NCBI GenBank assembly: GCA_001449105.1
Contig: LNIY01000094.1
Coordinates: 1-42,319 of the forward strand
DNA: 42,319 nucleotides
Source: Caulobacter vibrioides
GTDB taxonomy: Bacteria; Pseudomonadota; Alphaproteobacteria; Caulobacterales; Caulobacteraceae
Direction: 5' to 3'
In this document: one piece after another, positions 22,136 through 30,716 of the stretch
Numbering within the stretch: the stretch's first letter is position 1
How the letters are laid out: the number at the start of each line of letters is the position of its first letter
The notes under the pieces: generated by a model
The model's database searches: none
What the model saw: the letters and a program-made list of their open reading frames with translations, nothing else
Told to the model about the DNA's origin: nothing
Program-made: the position numbers and the translations under genes

Positions 22136-24400
22136 ATGGCAGGCCCCGGCATCGCCGTTCGAGGACCCAGAAGCCTGCTTCGCCAGATTCGCGAGGCCAT
22201 GGCCGGCGGCGGACCCGCCCAGGCCAAGCTCGACATGGTGGTGCGCACCATCGCCATCTCGATGGTGGCCGAAGTCTGCTCGATCTATCTGCGCCGCGCC
22301 TCCGGGGATCTTGAACTCTTCGCCACCGAAGGCCTGTCGCGCGACGCCGTCCACGTGACGCGGATGAAGCCGGGCGAAGGCCTGGTCGGCGAGACGATGC
22401 GCCTGGGCCGGCCGCTGAACCTGTCGGACGCCGCCAGCCACCCGCAGTTCTCGTACCGTCCGGAAACGGGCGAAGATCCCTATCACGCCTTCCTGGCCGT
22501 GCCGCTGCTGCGCGGCGGCCGGGCGATCGGCGTGCTCGTCGTCCAGAACCGCACCGAGCGGGTCTACGAGGACGAGGAGGTCGAGGACCTGCAGATCATC
22601 GCCATGGTGCTGGCCGAGATGGTCAGCTCCAGCGAGCTGCTGGGCGCCGACGAGCTCAAGGACGTCGAGCTGGCGCCGCACAAGCCCGAGCGCCTGAAGG
22701 GCTCGCGCTTCGCGGAAGGCCTCGCCTACGGCGTGGCCGTGCTGCACGAGCAGCCCGTGGCGCCCGAGCAGCTGCTGTCGGACGACGCCCTGGCCGAGGA
22801 GGCCCGGCTCAAATACGCCGTCGAGGCGCTGCAGACCCAGATCGACGAGATGCTGGAGGGCCAGCACGGCCTGGTCGGGGCCTCGTACGAGGTGCTCGAG
22901 ACCTACCGCATGTTCGCCCACGACCGGGGCTGGAACCGCAGCCTGGAAGAGGCCGTGCGCTCGGGTCTTACGGCGGAAGCCGCGGTCGAGCGCGTGCGCT
23001 CCGAGCACCGCGCCCGCCTGGGCCAGGCCCGCGACCCCTATCTGCGCGAGCGGCTGCACGACCTGGAAGACCTGAACGACCGGCTGCTGCGCCACCTGTC
23101 GGGCGATGTCCACGCCGTGCGCCAGCTGCCCGAGGACGCGATCCTGATCGCGCGGAACCTGGGGCCCGCCGACCTTCTGGAATACGACCGCACCAAGCTG
23201 AAGGGCATCCTGCTCGAAGAGGGCAGCGCCGCCAGCCACGCCGGCATCGTGGCCCGGGCGCTGGACATCCCGTGCGTGGGCCGCCTGGCCGGCCTGCGCG
23301 ACCGGGTCAGCGAGGGCGACCCCGTGGTGGTCGACGCCGAGACGGCCGAGGCCTGGCTGCGGCCGCGCCCGGACGTGGTCAAGGCGCTGAAGGCCCGGAT
23401 GGAGGTCCGCGCCCAGCGCAAGGCCGAGTTCGCCCGCCTGCGCGACACGCCGGCCTTCACCCGCGACGGCTCGAAGATCACCCTGCTGATGAACGCAGGG
23501 CTGGCCGTCGACCTGGACATCCTGGGCGAGACGGGCGCGGAGGGCATCGGCCTGTTCCGCACCGAGTTCCAGTTCATGGTCGCCGAGGAAATGCCCCGGC
23601 TGGAGGCCCAGACCTCGCTCTACGAGAAGGTGCTGGAGGCCGCCGACGGCATGCCGGTGACCTTCCGCACGCTCGACCTCGGCGGCGACAAGCTGCTGCC
23701 GTACATGGAGCTGGAGCGCGAGGACAATCCGGCCCTGGGCTGGCGCGCGGTGCGCATGGGCCTGGATCGTCCGGCCTTGCTGCGCCTGCAGATCCGCGCC
23801 CTGATCAAGGCCGCCGCCGGCCGCGAGTTGCGGATCATGTTCCCGCTGGTGGCCAATGTGGACGAGTTCCGCGCCGCCCGAGGCTTCGTCGACCAGGAAG
23901 TGGCCTGGGCGCTGAAGCGCGGCCGCCCCGCGCCCGCCCGCCTGGACGTCGGCGCGATGGTCGAGGCCCCGTCGCTTCTGTGGCATTTGGACGCGCTGTT
24001 GCCGATGACCGACTTCGTCTCGGTCGGCACCAACGACCTGATGCAGTACCTGTTCGCCGCCGACCGGGGCAATCCGAGGGTTTCGGACCGCTACGACCCG
24101 CTGTCGCCGGCGGCGCTGCGGGCGCTGAAGACCATCCAGCAGGCCTGCGAGGACACCGGCACCCCGGTGTCGGTCTGCGGCGAGATGGCGGGGCGCCCCC
24201 TGGAGGCTTTCGCCTTGGTGGCCTTGGGTTTCGACCGCCTGTCGATGCCGCCTGCCGGCATCGGGCCGGTCAAGCAGATGGTGCTGTCGTGCGACCGCGA
24301 GGCCGCCCGGCGCAATGTCGAGGCCCTGCTGAAGGGTTCCGGCGGCTCTCTCCGGGGCGAGATCGAAACCTTGGCCAGGAAGCTCTATGTCGCCATCTAG
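22136..24400 (+). CDS. ptsP: PtsP, enzyme I of the nitrogen phosphotransferase system (GAF-EI)
   Basis: Phosphoenolpyruvate-protein phosphotransferase of the PTS-Ntr chain, which passes phosphate from PEP to NPr and EIIA-Ntr and signals nitrogen and carbon state rather than carrying sugar. 754 residues from ATG 22136: GAF domain (~20-165, KPGEGLVGETMRLGRPLNL), PEP-utiliser N-terminal domain, the phospho-histidine His368 in SAASHAGIVARALDIP, and the C-terminal PEP barrel with GLFRTEFQFM, GGDKLLPYMELERE, GTNDLMQYLFAADR and VCGEMAG. In Caulobacter the GAF domain is reported to sense glutamine and to influence (p)ppGpp levels. NPr and EIIA-Ntr genes are not in this window. Confidence 0.95.
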   Translation: MAGPGIAVRGPRSLLRQIREAMAGGGPAQAKLDMVVRTIAISMVAEVCSIYLRRASGDLELFATEGLSRDAVHVTRMKPGEGLVGETMRLGRPLNLSDAASHPQFSYRPETGEDPYHAFLAVPLLRGGRAIGVLVVQNRTERVYEDEEVEDLQIIAMVLAEMVSSSELLGADELKDVELAPHKPERLKGSRFAEGLAYGVAVLHEQPVAPEQLLSDDALAEEARLKYAVEALQTQIDEMLEGQHGLVGASYEVLETYRMFAHDRGWNRSLEEAVRSGLTAEAAVERVRSEHRARLGQARDPYLRERLHDLEDLNDRLLRHLSGDVHAVRQLPEDAILIARNLGPADLLEYDRTKLKGILLEEGSAASHAGIVARALDIPCVGRLAGLRDRVSEGDPVVVDAETAEAWLRPRPDVVKALKARMEVRAQRKAEFARLRDTPAFTRDGSKITLLMNAGLAVDLDILGETGAEGIGLFRTEFQFMVAEEMPRLEAQTSLYEKVLEAADGMPVTFRTLDLGGDKLLPYMELEREDNPALGWRAVRMGLDRPALLRLQIRALIKAAAGRELRIMFPLVANVDEFRAARGFVDQEVAWALKRGRPAPARLDVGAMVEAPSLLWHLDALLPMTDFVSVGTNDLMQYLFAADRGNPRVSDRYDPLSPAALRALKTIQQACEDTGTPVSVCGEMAGRPLEAFALVALGFDRLSMPPAGIGPVKQMVLSCDREAARRNVEALLKGSGGSLRGEIETLARKLYVAI

Positions 24401-24555
24401 ACTGATGGCCGGTTAACCTTGCGGCCAAGTTTAGCTCATTGAATCCGGCCACTTACTTTGATATCCACAATCGAATGTTAACGAATGCCGGCTAACGTCG
24501 GCGCAAATCGGTCGGACTCTCGTGCGACGCGAATTTTTGGGGTGATCTGTTCGTC
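24401..24555 (+). promoter_or_regulatory. AT-richer upstream region of rodZ with two GANTC sites
   Basis: 155 bases, clearly less GC-rich than the genes around. Contains GAATC (24441-24445) and GACTC (24515-24519), two CcrM methylation targets (GANTC) 74 bases apart, and a GTTAAC-type stretch near 24477. In Caulobacter, GcrA activates some promoters at methylated GANTC. No clear -35/-10 pair. Confidence 0.4.
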
Positions 24556-25638
24556 ATGCCGCTCGACACGGGCACGGTGAGCCATCTGAGCCTGGTCGCT
24601 GAAGGCGATCGTGACGACACGGCCGCGCCGCCGGCGCAGCCGTCGGTCGACCATGGCGTCGACCTGGGCGAGGCGCTGCGCGCCGCCCGCCTGTTCCACG
24701 GCATGACCCTGCAGGACGTGGCCGACGCCACCCGCATCCGCCAGGCCTATGTCGAGGCGCTGGAGGACATGCGGCTGGACGAGCTGCCCTCGCGCCCGTT
24801 CACCATCGGCTACATCAAGGCCGTGGCCGGCCTGCTGCGCCTGGATCCCGAGGCCGCCGTGGCCCGCTTCAAGCTGGAAGCCCACGACGACGCCGAACCG
24901 CTGCGCGCGCCGATCGGCGTGCATCGCCAGCGCGACCCGCGCCTGGGCCTGCTGCTGGCCGGCGGCCTGCTGGTCGGCGGCGCCATCGTGCTGTGGAACG
25001 TCGCCCAGCGCGCCATGACCCACGACGCCGAGCCCAAGGCCCAGGTGGCCTCGCAGGCCGCGCCCGCGGCGCCGGCGACGACCGTCCAGGCCCAGGCCGG
25101 CGGCGCGGTGTCGCTCGGCGCGCCGCTGCCTGCTCCTGCCGAATCGACCACGCCCGCGCCCTACGTGACCCCCGGCCTGGAAGCCGCCGCCGCCGCGGGC
25201 GGTTCGGCCGACGCCGTGGCGGCCGCCGCCAAGGCCCGCAAGGAAGCCGAGGCCCTGGCCGCTCCCGAGGCGATCGCCAACCTCGGCGCGCCGTTCAAGG
25301 GCAAGGGCGCGATGTACGGCGCGGCGCCCGCCGACTCGGCCGGCGTGATCCTGCAGGCCCGCAAGTCGACCTCGCTGACCGTTCGCGGCGCCGACGGTGC
25401 GGTCTATTTCACGCGCTGGCTGTCGGCCGGCGACGCCTTCCGCCTGCCGCGCACGCCGGGGCTGGTGGCCGACGTCTCCGAGCCGACCTCGATCGACGTG
25501 TTCACCAACGGCGTGCTGACCGGCCGCCTGTCGGCCCCGCAGACCCAGCTGGCCAAGCTGGTTCCGGCTCCCGCGCCCGCCGCGGCACCGGCCAAACCCG
25601 CCGCCGCGCCCGCGACCGCGACGACCCCGCGACGCTGA
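24556..25638 (+). CDS. rodZ: RodZ-like cytoskeletal membrane protein
   Basis: A 360-residue single-pass inner-membrane protein. Residues ~36-105 are a helix-turn-helix of the Cro type (LGEALRAARLFHGMTLQDVADATRIRQAYVEALE) as in RodZ, which binds MreB; a helix crosses the membrane at ~130-150; a long Ala/Pro linker follows; and ~268-345 is the periplasmic DUF4115 domain (ILQARKSTSLTVRGADGAVYF). RodZ links MreB to the elongation machinery that sets rod shape. Gene order rodZ-ispG is also found in E. coli, which supports the call. Confidence 0.9.
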   Translation: MPLDTGTVSHLSLVAEGDRDDTAAPPAQPSVDHGVDLGEALRAARLFHGMTLQDVADATRIRQAYVEALEDMRLDELPSRPFTIGYIKAVAGLLRLDPEAAVARFKLEAHDDAEPLRAPIGVHRQRDPRLGLLLAGGLLVGGAIVLWNVAQRAMTHDAEPKAQVASQAAPAAPATTVQAQAGGAVSLGAPLPAPAESTTPAPYVTPGLEAAAAAGGSADAVAAAAKARKEAEALAAPEAIANLGAPFKGKGAMYGAAPADSAGVILQARKSTSLTVRGADGAVYFTRWLSAGDAFRLPRTPGLVADVSEPTSIDVFTNGVLTGRLSAPQTQLAKLVPAPAPAAAPAKPAAAPATATTPRR

Positions 25639-25644
25639 TCTTCT

Positions 25645-25679
25645 CCAAGGGCGTCACGAAGCTTCCGTGACGCCCTTGG
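25645..25679 (+). terminator. 14-bp perfect hairpin between rodZ and ispG
   Basis: CCAAGGGCGTCACG (25645-25658) pairs exactly with CGTGACGCCCTTGG (25666-25679) around a 7-base loop. It is followed by GTTCC, not a T run, and lies 7 bases past the rodZ stop and 31 before the ispG start. It may end or thin out readthrough, or protect the upstream mRNA. Confidence 0.6.
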
Positions 25680-25710
25680 GTTCCTTCGCCAAACCCCTTA
25701 GATTGGCGCC

Positions 25711-26850
25711 ATGGCCGCAGACCACACCCACGTTCGTCCCTGGCGCATGATCGAGCGCCGCAAGTCGCGGAAGATCCGCGTCGGCAGCGTGGAGGTCGGC
25801 GGCGACGCGCCGATCTCGGTGCAGTCGATGACCAACACCCTGACCAGCGACGCCGCGGCGACGCTGAATCAGATCCGCCAGCTGGAAGAGGCCGGCGCCG
25901 ACATCGTGCGCGTGTCGTGCCCCGACGTGGAAAGCACCGAGGCCTTCAAGATCATCGCCCGCGAGGCGAAGGTCCCGCTCGTGGCCGACATCCACTTCCA
26001 CTACAAGCGCGGCATCGAGGCCGCCAAGGCCGGCGCGGCCTGCCTGCGCATCAATCCCGGCAACATCGGCAGCCCCGACCGCGTGCGCGACGTGGTCAAC
26101 GCCGCCAAGGACCACGGCTGCTCGATCCGCATCGGCGTCAACGCCGGCTCGCTGGAGCGGGAACTGCTGGAGCGCTACGGCGAGCCGTGCCCCGAGGCGA
26201 TGGTCGAGAGCGCCCTGAACCACGCCAAGATCCTGCAGGACCACGACTTCCACGAGTTCAAGATCTCGGTGAAGGCGTCCGACCCGTTCCTGACCGTGGC
26301 GGCCTACCAGCAACTGGCCGAGGCCATCGACTGCCCGCTGCACCTGGGCGTCACCGAGGCCGGGGCGCTGCGCACCGGCACCGTCAAGAGCGCCATCGGC
26401 ATGGGCTCGATGCTGTGGGCCGGCATCGGCGACACCATCCGCGTCAGCCTGGCCGCCGACCCGGTGGAAGAGATCAAGGTCGGCTTTGACATCCTGAAGT
26501 CGCTGGGCCTGCGCCACCGCGGCGTCAACATCATCGCCTGCCCGTCCTGCGCCCGTCAGGGCTTCAACGTCATCAAGACGGTGGAGCAGCTGGAAGAGCG
26601 CCTGGCCCACATTTCCACGCCCATGTCGCTGTCGATCATCGGCTGCGTGGTCAACGGCCCGGGCGAGGCCCTGATGACCGATATCGGCTTCACCGGCGGC
26701 GGGGCCGGGGCGGGCATGATCTACATGGCCGGCAAGCCCGATCACAAGCAGTCCAACGACGGCATGATCGACCACATCGTCGAGCTCGTGGAGAAGAAGG
26801 CGGCCGAGCTGCAGGCCGCCAAGGACGCCAAGGCGATCGCGGCGGAGTAG
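25711..26850 (+). CDS. ispG: IspG (GcpE), HMBPP synthase
   Basis: 4-hydroxy-3-methylbut-2-enyl diphosphate synthase, the seventh enzyme of the MEP route to isoprenoids. It converts MEcPP to HMBPP with a 4Fe-4S cluster. 379 residues. The cluster ligands are Cys277 and Cys280 ([10 protein letters not shown]), Cys312 ([12 protein letters not shown]) and Glu319; all are shifted by exactly seven from E. coli IspG (270, 273, 305, 312). The TIM barrel has [22 protein letters not shown] and LRINPGNIG. Two residues, [20 protein letters not shown], precede the conserved start and are typical of the alphaproteobacterial form. Confidence 0.97.
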   Translation: MAADHTHVRPWRMIERRKSRKIRVGSVEVGGDAPISVQSMTNTLTSDAAATLNQIRQLEEAGADIVRVSCPDVESTEAFKIIAREAKVPLVADIHFHYKRGIEAAKAGAACLRINPGNIGSPDRVRDVVNAAKDHGCSIRIGVNAGSLERELLERYGEPCPEAMVESALNHAKILQDHDFHEFKISVKASDPFLTVAAYQQLAEAIDCPLHLGVTEAGALRTGTVKSAIGMGSMLWAGIGDTIRVSLAADPVEEIKVGFDILKSLGLRHRGVNIIACPSCARQGFNVIKTVEQLEERLAHISTPMSLSIIGCVVNGPGEALMTDIGFTGGGAGAGMIYMAGKPDHKQSNDGMIDHIVELVEKKAAELQAAKDAKAIAAE

Positions 26851-26942
26851 TTTTTCGGCGCAAGCTTGACTTATGCGCGCGTCCCTCGGAAATGTCGCGG
26901 TGCGGCGATAGCGCCGTTACGTGTTCTGGGGGCTCCACCACT

Positions 26943-27518
26943 ATGAGAATGCTTGCGATCGTCGCGCTGGCCGCGACCCTGACGGCGTGCGCCACGACCG
27001 AGGAGATCGTGCCGATCCCGTACGCGCCGGCCGAGGCCGCCGCCGTGCCGGGCGCCGAGTCGATCCAGGTCACCGTCGTCGCCGTCGATTCCCGCACCAC
27101 CAACCGTCAGCGGATCTCCACCAAGATCAACGGCTACGGCATGGAGATGGCGCCGATCCGCTCGAAGGAAGAGGTCGCCGACGTCGTGCGCGACGCCCTG
27201 TCGGCCGAACTGAAGAAGCGCGGCTACGGCCTGGGTTCGGGCGGTCCGAAGGTCGAGGCCAAGGTCGTGACCTTCTACAGCAAGTTCGGCGTCGGCATCC
27301 TGGCCGGCAAGTCGGAAGCCAATGTCGACCTGACGGTGACGGTCACCTCGACCGGCGGCGAGACGCTGTACACCCGCGAACTGAAGGGCAAGGCCGACAA
27401 GGCCGTGCAGATCGCCGGGGGCAAGAACGCCGCCGCGACCCTGAGCGCGGCCCTGGCCGACGACTTCAAGACCCTGTTCGCCGACGAAGCCTTCACCAAG
27501 GCCCTGGCCGCCAAGTAA
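26943..27518 (+). CDS. YajG-like envelope lipoprotein
   Basis: A 191-residue lipoprotein of the outer membrane: signal peptide with lipobox LTAC (cysteine at ~16). The mature part has the pattern of YajG proteins (RTTNRQRISTKINGYGMEMAPIRS, then KKRGYGLGSGGPKVEAKVVTFYS, then VDLTVTVTSTGGETLYTRELKGKA). Function is unknown in all members. ATG 26943 is the start because it gives the signal peptide; the frame is open further upstream. A TTGACTT box at 26866-26872 may be its -35 element. Confidence 0.72.
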   Translation: MRMLAIVALAATLTACATTEEIVPIPYAPAEAAAVPGAESIQVTVVAVDSRTTNRQRISTKINGYGMEMAPIRSKEEVADVVRDALSAELKKRGYGLGSGGPKVEAKVVTFYSKFGVGILAGKSEANVDLTVTVTSTGGETLYTRELKGKADKAVQIAGGKNAAATLSAALADDFKTLFADEAFTKALAAK

Positions 27519-27557
27519 GGCCCGGCGTTCAGGCAAACCAGCGTTCAGGCAAAGAAG

Positions 27558-27585
27558 AAGGGCGGGCCCGGCAGGACCCGCCCTT
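27558..27585. terminator. Bidirectional terminator between two lipoprotein genes
   Basis: AAGGGCGGG (27558-27566) pairs exactly with CCCGCCCTT (27577-27585). It lies midway between the convergent stops of the YajG-like gene and the lipoprotein gene at 27604-28086. Confidence 0.7.
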
Positions 27586-27603
27586 CGACGTTTCAGGACA
27601 GGC

Positions 27604-28086
27604 TCAGCGCTTGACGAAGGCGCGCTTGCAGATCTCGTCGCCGAAGCCCGACGACAGCTGCTCTTCGGCCTGCGACATGGCCGCCGCGGCGATCAGGCCG
27701 CCGCCGCCCGTCGAGCGGGTGATCTCGTAGTCGGCGATGACCTTGTCGCTTTCCGGGTCGACCAGCTTGGCCACGCCGACCATGTTGTTCGACGAGCCGA
27801 GCAGGACGGTCATGGCCGCGTTGGCCTTCTTCAGGTTGGTGATCTCGACCTTCAGCAGCAGCGGCTTGTCGCCCTTGGCGCACTTGGCCAGCTTTTCGCT
27901 GACCTTGGTCTTGAAGACCGTCTCGAACTCTTCGCTGGCGCCGGTCGGGACGTTGACCGTGATGTCCTTGACGAAGGCGGTCTTGGAGATGTCGGACGGG
28001 ATCTGAGTGACGGTGTCGCCGCCGCTCGTGCTGACGCAGGCGGTCGTGAGCGAGGCCATGGCGGCCACCAGGAAGATACGACGCAT
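27604..28086 (-). CDS. Lipoprotein of unknown function
   Basis: A 160-residue lipoprotein: lipobox LTTAC with Cys17, then VSTSGGDTVTQIPSDISKTAFVKDITVNVPTG. A TVLLGSSNNMVGVAKLVDPESDKVIADYEITRSTGGGGLIAAAAMS segment resembles DUF4410-type envelope lipoproteins, but I cannot place it firmly. Two further cysteines are in KLAKCAKGDK and GDEICKRAFVKR. ATG 28086 is the start; a longer open frame upstream is a shadow of the aminotransferase gene. Confidence 0.7.
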   Translation of the reverse strand: MRRIFLVAAMASLTTACVSTSGGDTVTQIPSDISKTAFVKDITVNVPTGASEEFETVFKTKVSEKLAKCAKGDKPLLLKVEITNLKKANAAMTVLLGSSNNMVGVAKLVDPESDKVIADYEITRSTGGGGLIAAAAMSQAEEQLSSGFGDEICKRAFVKR

Positions 28087-28205
28087 TTCGGCTCCATGAG
28101 ATGTGAACCGGCTGGAACTCAGCCCCCACGTGCAGAGCCATAGCAAAGCCATGGGTTGAATGGCAGAGCTTTGTTTTGCGAAAAGGTTGTGTTCGTAAAA
28201 CCGTC

Positions 28206-29588
28206 TCAAATCACCGGTCGGGAGCGTTCGTCGACGCCGGCGAGGGCGGCCGCGACGATGCGCAGGCCGGTCTCCAGTTCGGCGCGATCGGCGGCCGCGC
28301 CGAGCGCCAGGCGGACGCCGGTGACGAGGCCCGGCTCGACGATCGGGGCGGCCGGCGGGGTGACCTCGGCGCCGCCGCGCAGGGCCCGTCCGGCCAGGCG
28401 CTCGGCCTCCAGTTCGCTCATCGGCAGCCACAGGTGCGGCACGGTGGGCGAGGCGGGGGCGGAGAGGGCCTCGCCCAGGATCGACCTGGCCAGGGCGACG
28501 CGGGCGGCGGTCTCCTCGCGGATCTCGGCCAGGATGGCGTCGGCCGCGCCGTCCTCGATCCACTGGCCGGCGATCAGCATGCCAAAGCCCGGCGGGGCGT
28601 AGGCGATGGCCCGCATCGTATCGAGGATCCGCTCCAGGGCCGCCTCGCTGGGCGCCAGCACGAAGCCGGCCCGCAGCCCCGGCGCCAGGGTCTTGGATAC
28701 GCCCGAGACGTGGAAGGTGCGCTCGGGCGCCAGCATGGCCAGGGGCGGCGGCGCGCCTGGGGCGTAGGCGCCGTAGATGTCGTCCTCGATCAGGGTCAGG
28801 TCCAGGCGCCGGGCGACGGCGACGATCGCCTCGCGCCGGGCCAGCGACATGATCCGCCCCGTCGGGTTCTGAAGGGTGGGCAGCAGGGCGACCACACGGG
28901 CGCCGGTGCGGCGGGCGGCCTCTTCCAGCGCCTCGGGGATCGCGCCCTCGTCGTCCATGGCTACGCCTTGCAGGCGATAGCCGGCGTGGGCGGCCAGGGC
29001 CTTCACGCCATGGAAGGTCGAGGCCTCGCACAGCACAGTCTCGCCCGGGCGGACGGCCGCGCCGAAGGCGAGGGCGAGGCCCTGCTGGGCGCCGGCGCAG
29101 CACACCAGGCGCGTCCAGTCGGCGGTCGTGAAGCCGGCGCTGCGGGCCAGCCAGGCGGCCGCCGCGCGGCGGTGCCGCTCCAGCCCGGCGGCGGGGGCGT
29201 AGTCGAGATGGTCGGCCAGGTCCGGCCGGCGGCGCAGGCGCTGCAGGGTGTCGCCGATCACCCGGGCGGCCGGCCAGTTCAGGGCGACGTTCTGGGCCAG
29301 GTTGATCGGACCCTCGCGGCGACGCGGGCCGGCGATGGCGCCGGGGGCGTTGACGAAGCTGCCGCGACCGACATGGGCGCTGACCAGGCCCGCCTTCTCG
29401 GCCTCGACATAGGCCCGGGTGACGGTGCCCAGGCCCAGACCCAGCCGGTGGGCGAGGTCGCGCTGCGGCGGCAGGCGGGTCCCGGCAGCCAGGGCGCCGG
29501 ACTCGACGTCGGCGCGCAGGGCCTCGACCAGCCGCTCGTAGATCGGGGCGTCGCCATCGGGCAGGGCGGGGGTCCAGGCGACGGTCAT
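28206..29588 (-). CDS. MocR-type PLP-dependent transcriptional regulator
   Basis: A 460-residue GntR/MocR fusion. Residues ~14-80 are a GntR winged helix (PIYERLVEALRADVESGAL, LPPQRDLAHRLGLGLGTVTRAY). The rest is a fold type I aminotransferase with VCCAGAQQGLALAFG, TLQNPTGRIMS, LIEDDIYGAY and Lys299 in SGVSKTLAPGLRAGF, which would bind PLP. These proteins sense an amino compound or PLP and regulate, rarely transaminate. It is divergent from the LysE-family gene; shared operator elements (29605-29665) lie between, so lysE is the likely target. Confidence 0.9.
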   Translation of the reverse strand: MTVAWTPALPDGDAPIYERLVEALRADVESGALAAGTRLPPQRDLAHRLGLGLGTVTRAYVEAEKAGLVSAHVGRGSFVNAPGAIAGPRRREGPINLAQNVALNWPAARVIGDTLQRLRRRPDLADHLDYAPAAGLERHRRAAAAWLARSAGFTTADWTRLVCCAGAQQGLALAFGAAVRPGETVLCEASTFHGVKALAAHAGYRLQGVAMDDEGAIPEALEEAARRTGARVVALLPTLQNPTGRIMSLARREAIVAVARRLDLTLIEDDIYGAYAPGAPPPLAMLAPERTFHVSGVSKTLAPGLRAGFVLAPSEAALERILDTMRAIAYAPPGFGMLIAGQWIEDGAADAILAEIREETAARVALARSILGEALSAPASPTVPHLWLPMSELEAERLAGRALRGGAEVTPPAAPIVEPGLVTGVRLALGAAADRAELETGLRIVAAALAGVDERSRPVI

Positions 29589-29604
29589 CGGAGCGCTCCG
29601 GCTA

Positions 29605-29665
29605 CATTGTCACTGTATCAATATAAGTTTTGACTCATGTATCAATCGAAATCATCACCGTGACA
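29605..29665. promoter_or_regulatory. Operator-like region between mocR and lysE genes
   Basis: A direct repeat TGTATCAAT occurs at 29614-29622 and 29638-29646, 24 bases (two turns or so) apart. It is bracketed by an inverted pair TGTCAC (29608-29613) and GTGACA (29660-29665). A CcrM site GACTC (29632-29636) and a TTGACT box (29630-29635) lie between the repeats. MocR-type regulators often bind spaced direct repeats, so this is the probable binding site for both divergent promoters. Confidence 0.6.
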
Positions 29666-29684
29666 TTCCGCCAGGGAGGTCCCG

Positions 29685-30353
29685 ATGACGCCGCAACTGA
29701 TCCTCGCCTTCGTGCTGTTCGCCTTCGCCACGGCCGGCACGCCGGGTCCCAACAACATGATGCTGCTGGCCTCGGGCGCGAACTTCGGCTTCCGCCGCAC
29801 GATCCTGCACATCCTGGGGATCAGCCTGGGCCTGGGCGTCATGGTGCTGGCCATGGGTTTCGGCCTGGGCGGCGTGTTCAAGGCCTGGCCGGTGCTGCAC
29901 GAGATCCTGCGCTGGGCGGGCGCGGCCTACATGCTGTGGCTGGCCTGGAAGATCGGCACGGCCAAGGGCGTCTCCGACCGCGAGGCCGGAAGCAGGCCGA
30001 TGGGCTTCTGGGCGGCGGCCGCCTTCCAGTGGGTGAACCCGAAGGCCTGGGCCATGGCGCTGGGCGCGGTGACCACCTACGCGCCGGAGGGCGGCTCGCT
30101 GCTGGCCGTGCCGCTGCTGGCGGGCCTGTTCATGCTGGTCGGCGCGCCGTGCAGCGCCGCCTGGGCCGGTTTCGGCATGGCCCTGCGCCGCTTCCTCGAC
30201 CGGCCGGCCGTCCTGCGGACCTTCAACGTGACCATGGCCGTGCTGCTGGTCGTCTCTCTGTATCCGACCCTGTTCGGGGGCCATGCGCCCAAGGCCTCGC
30301 CGCGCGACCTGGCCTTCGCCGCCAAGCCGCTGGTGTTCGGCTGGCGGGGGTGA
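29685..30353 (+). CDS. LysE/RhtB-family amino acid exporter
   Basis: A 222-residue inner-membrane exporter with about six helices. The family signature TPGPNNMMLLASGANFGFRRT is at residues ~19-39, followed by GISLGLGVM and, in the second half, FQWVNPKAWAMALGA. LysE/RhtB proteins export basic or neutral amino acids such as lysine or homoserine; which one is not readable. The ATG has GGGAGG 5 bases before it. Divergent from the MocR-type regulator. Confidence 0.92.
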   Translation: MTPQLILAFVLFAFATAGTPGPNNMMLLASGANFGFRRTILHILGISLGLGVMVLAMGFGLGGVFKAWPVLHEILRWAGAAYMLWLAWKIGTAKGVSDREAGSRPMGFWAAAAFQWVNPKAWAMALGAVTTYAPEGGSLLAVPLLAGLFMLVGAPCSAAWAGFGMALRRFLDRPAVLRTFNVTMAVLLVVSLYPTLFGGHAPKASPRDLAFAAKPLVFGWRG

Positions 30354-30421
30354 GTTTTCCAAGCTCGACCGTCGGCCCGCCCTGTCGCAGGTTCGCCTCC
30401 GCAAGGTGAAGGGGGATTCGC

Positions 30422-30661
30422 ATGCCGGACGTGGGCGAGAGGATTTTTCGGCGTTTCGCCAAGCTGTTCGGCGCGGCGTGCTTCGTCTACGCCGTGGTCT
30501 GCGCGGTCCAGGCAACCTTGCACGACCTCGGCCCCGACCTGGTTCCGGATGGAGGCGGCTTCGAAAAGTTCCTGACCTTCATGGCGCTGGGCTATGGCCT
30601 GCGGCTGCTGGCGCGGATCGACGAGAAGCTCGACGGGCTGAAGGCCGGCGGTGAAGGCTGA
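30422..30661 (+). CDS. Small membrane protein of unknown function
   Basis: A 79-residue protein with a hydrophobic segment (LFGAACFVYAVVCAVQATL) and a second weaker one (FLTFMALGYGLRLLARI), and a charged C terminus (DEKLDGLKAGGEG). The start ATG has GGGGG upstream. No family recognised. It precedes the molybdopterin-domain protein by 55 bases on the same strand. Confidence 0.55.
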   Translation: MPDVGERIFRRFAKLFGAACFVYAVVCAVQATLHDLGPDLVPDGGGFEKFLTFMALGYGLRLLARIDEKLDGLKAGGEG

Positions 30662-30716
30662 CTTGCGTAGGCGCGCCCGGCGGGGTCAGATCGCGGCCGT
30701 TCACGGAGCCTCCGCC

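Noticed and set aside
21494..23986. 830-residue open frame on the minus strand
   Set aside because: It lies across the glycine-zipper gene and ptsP, has low-complexity His/Gln/Ala content, and shows no known motif.
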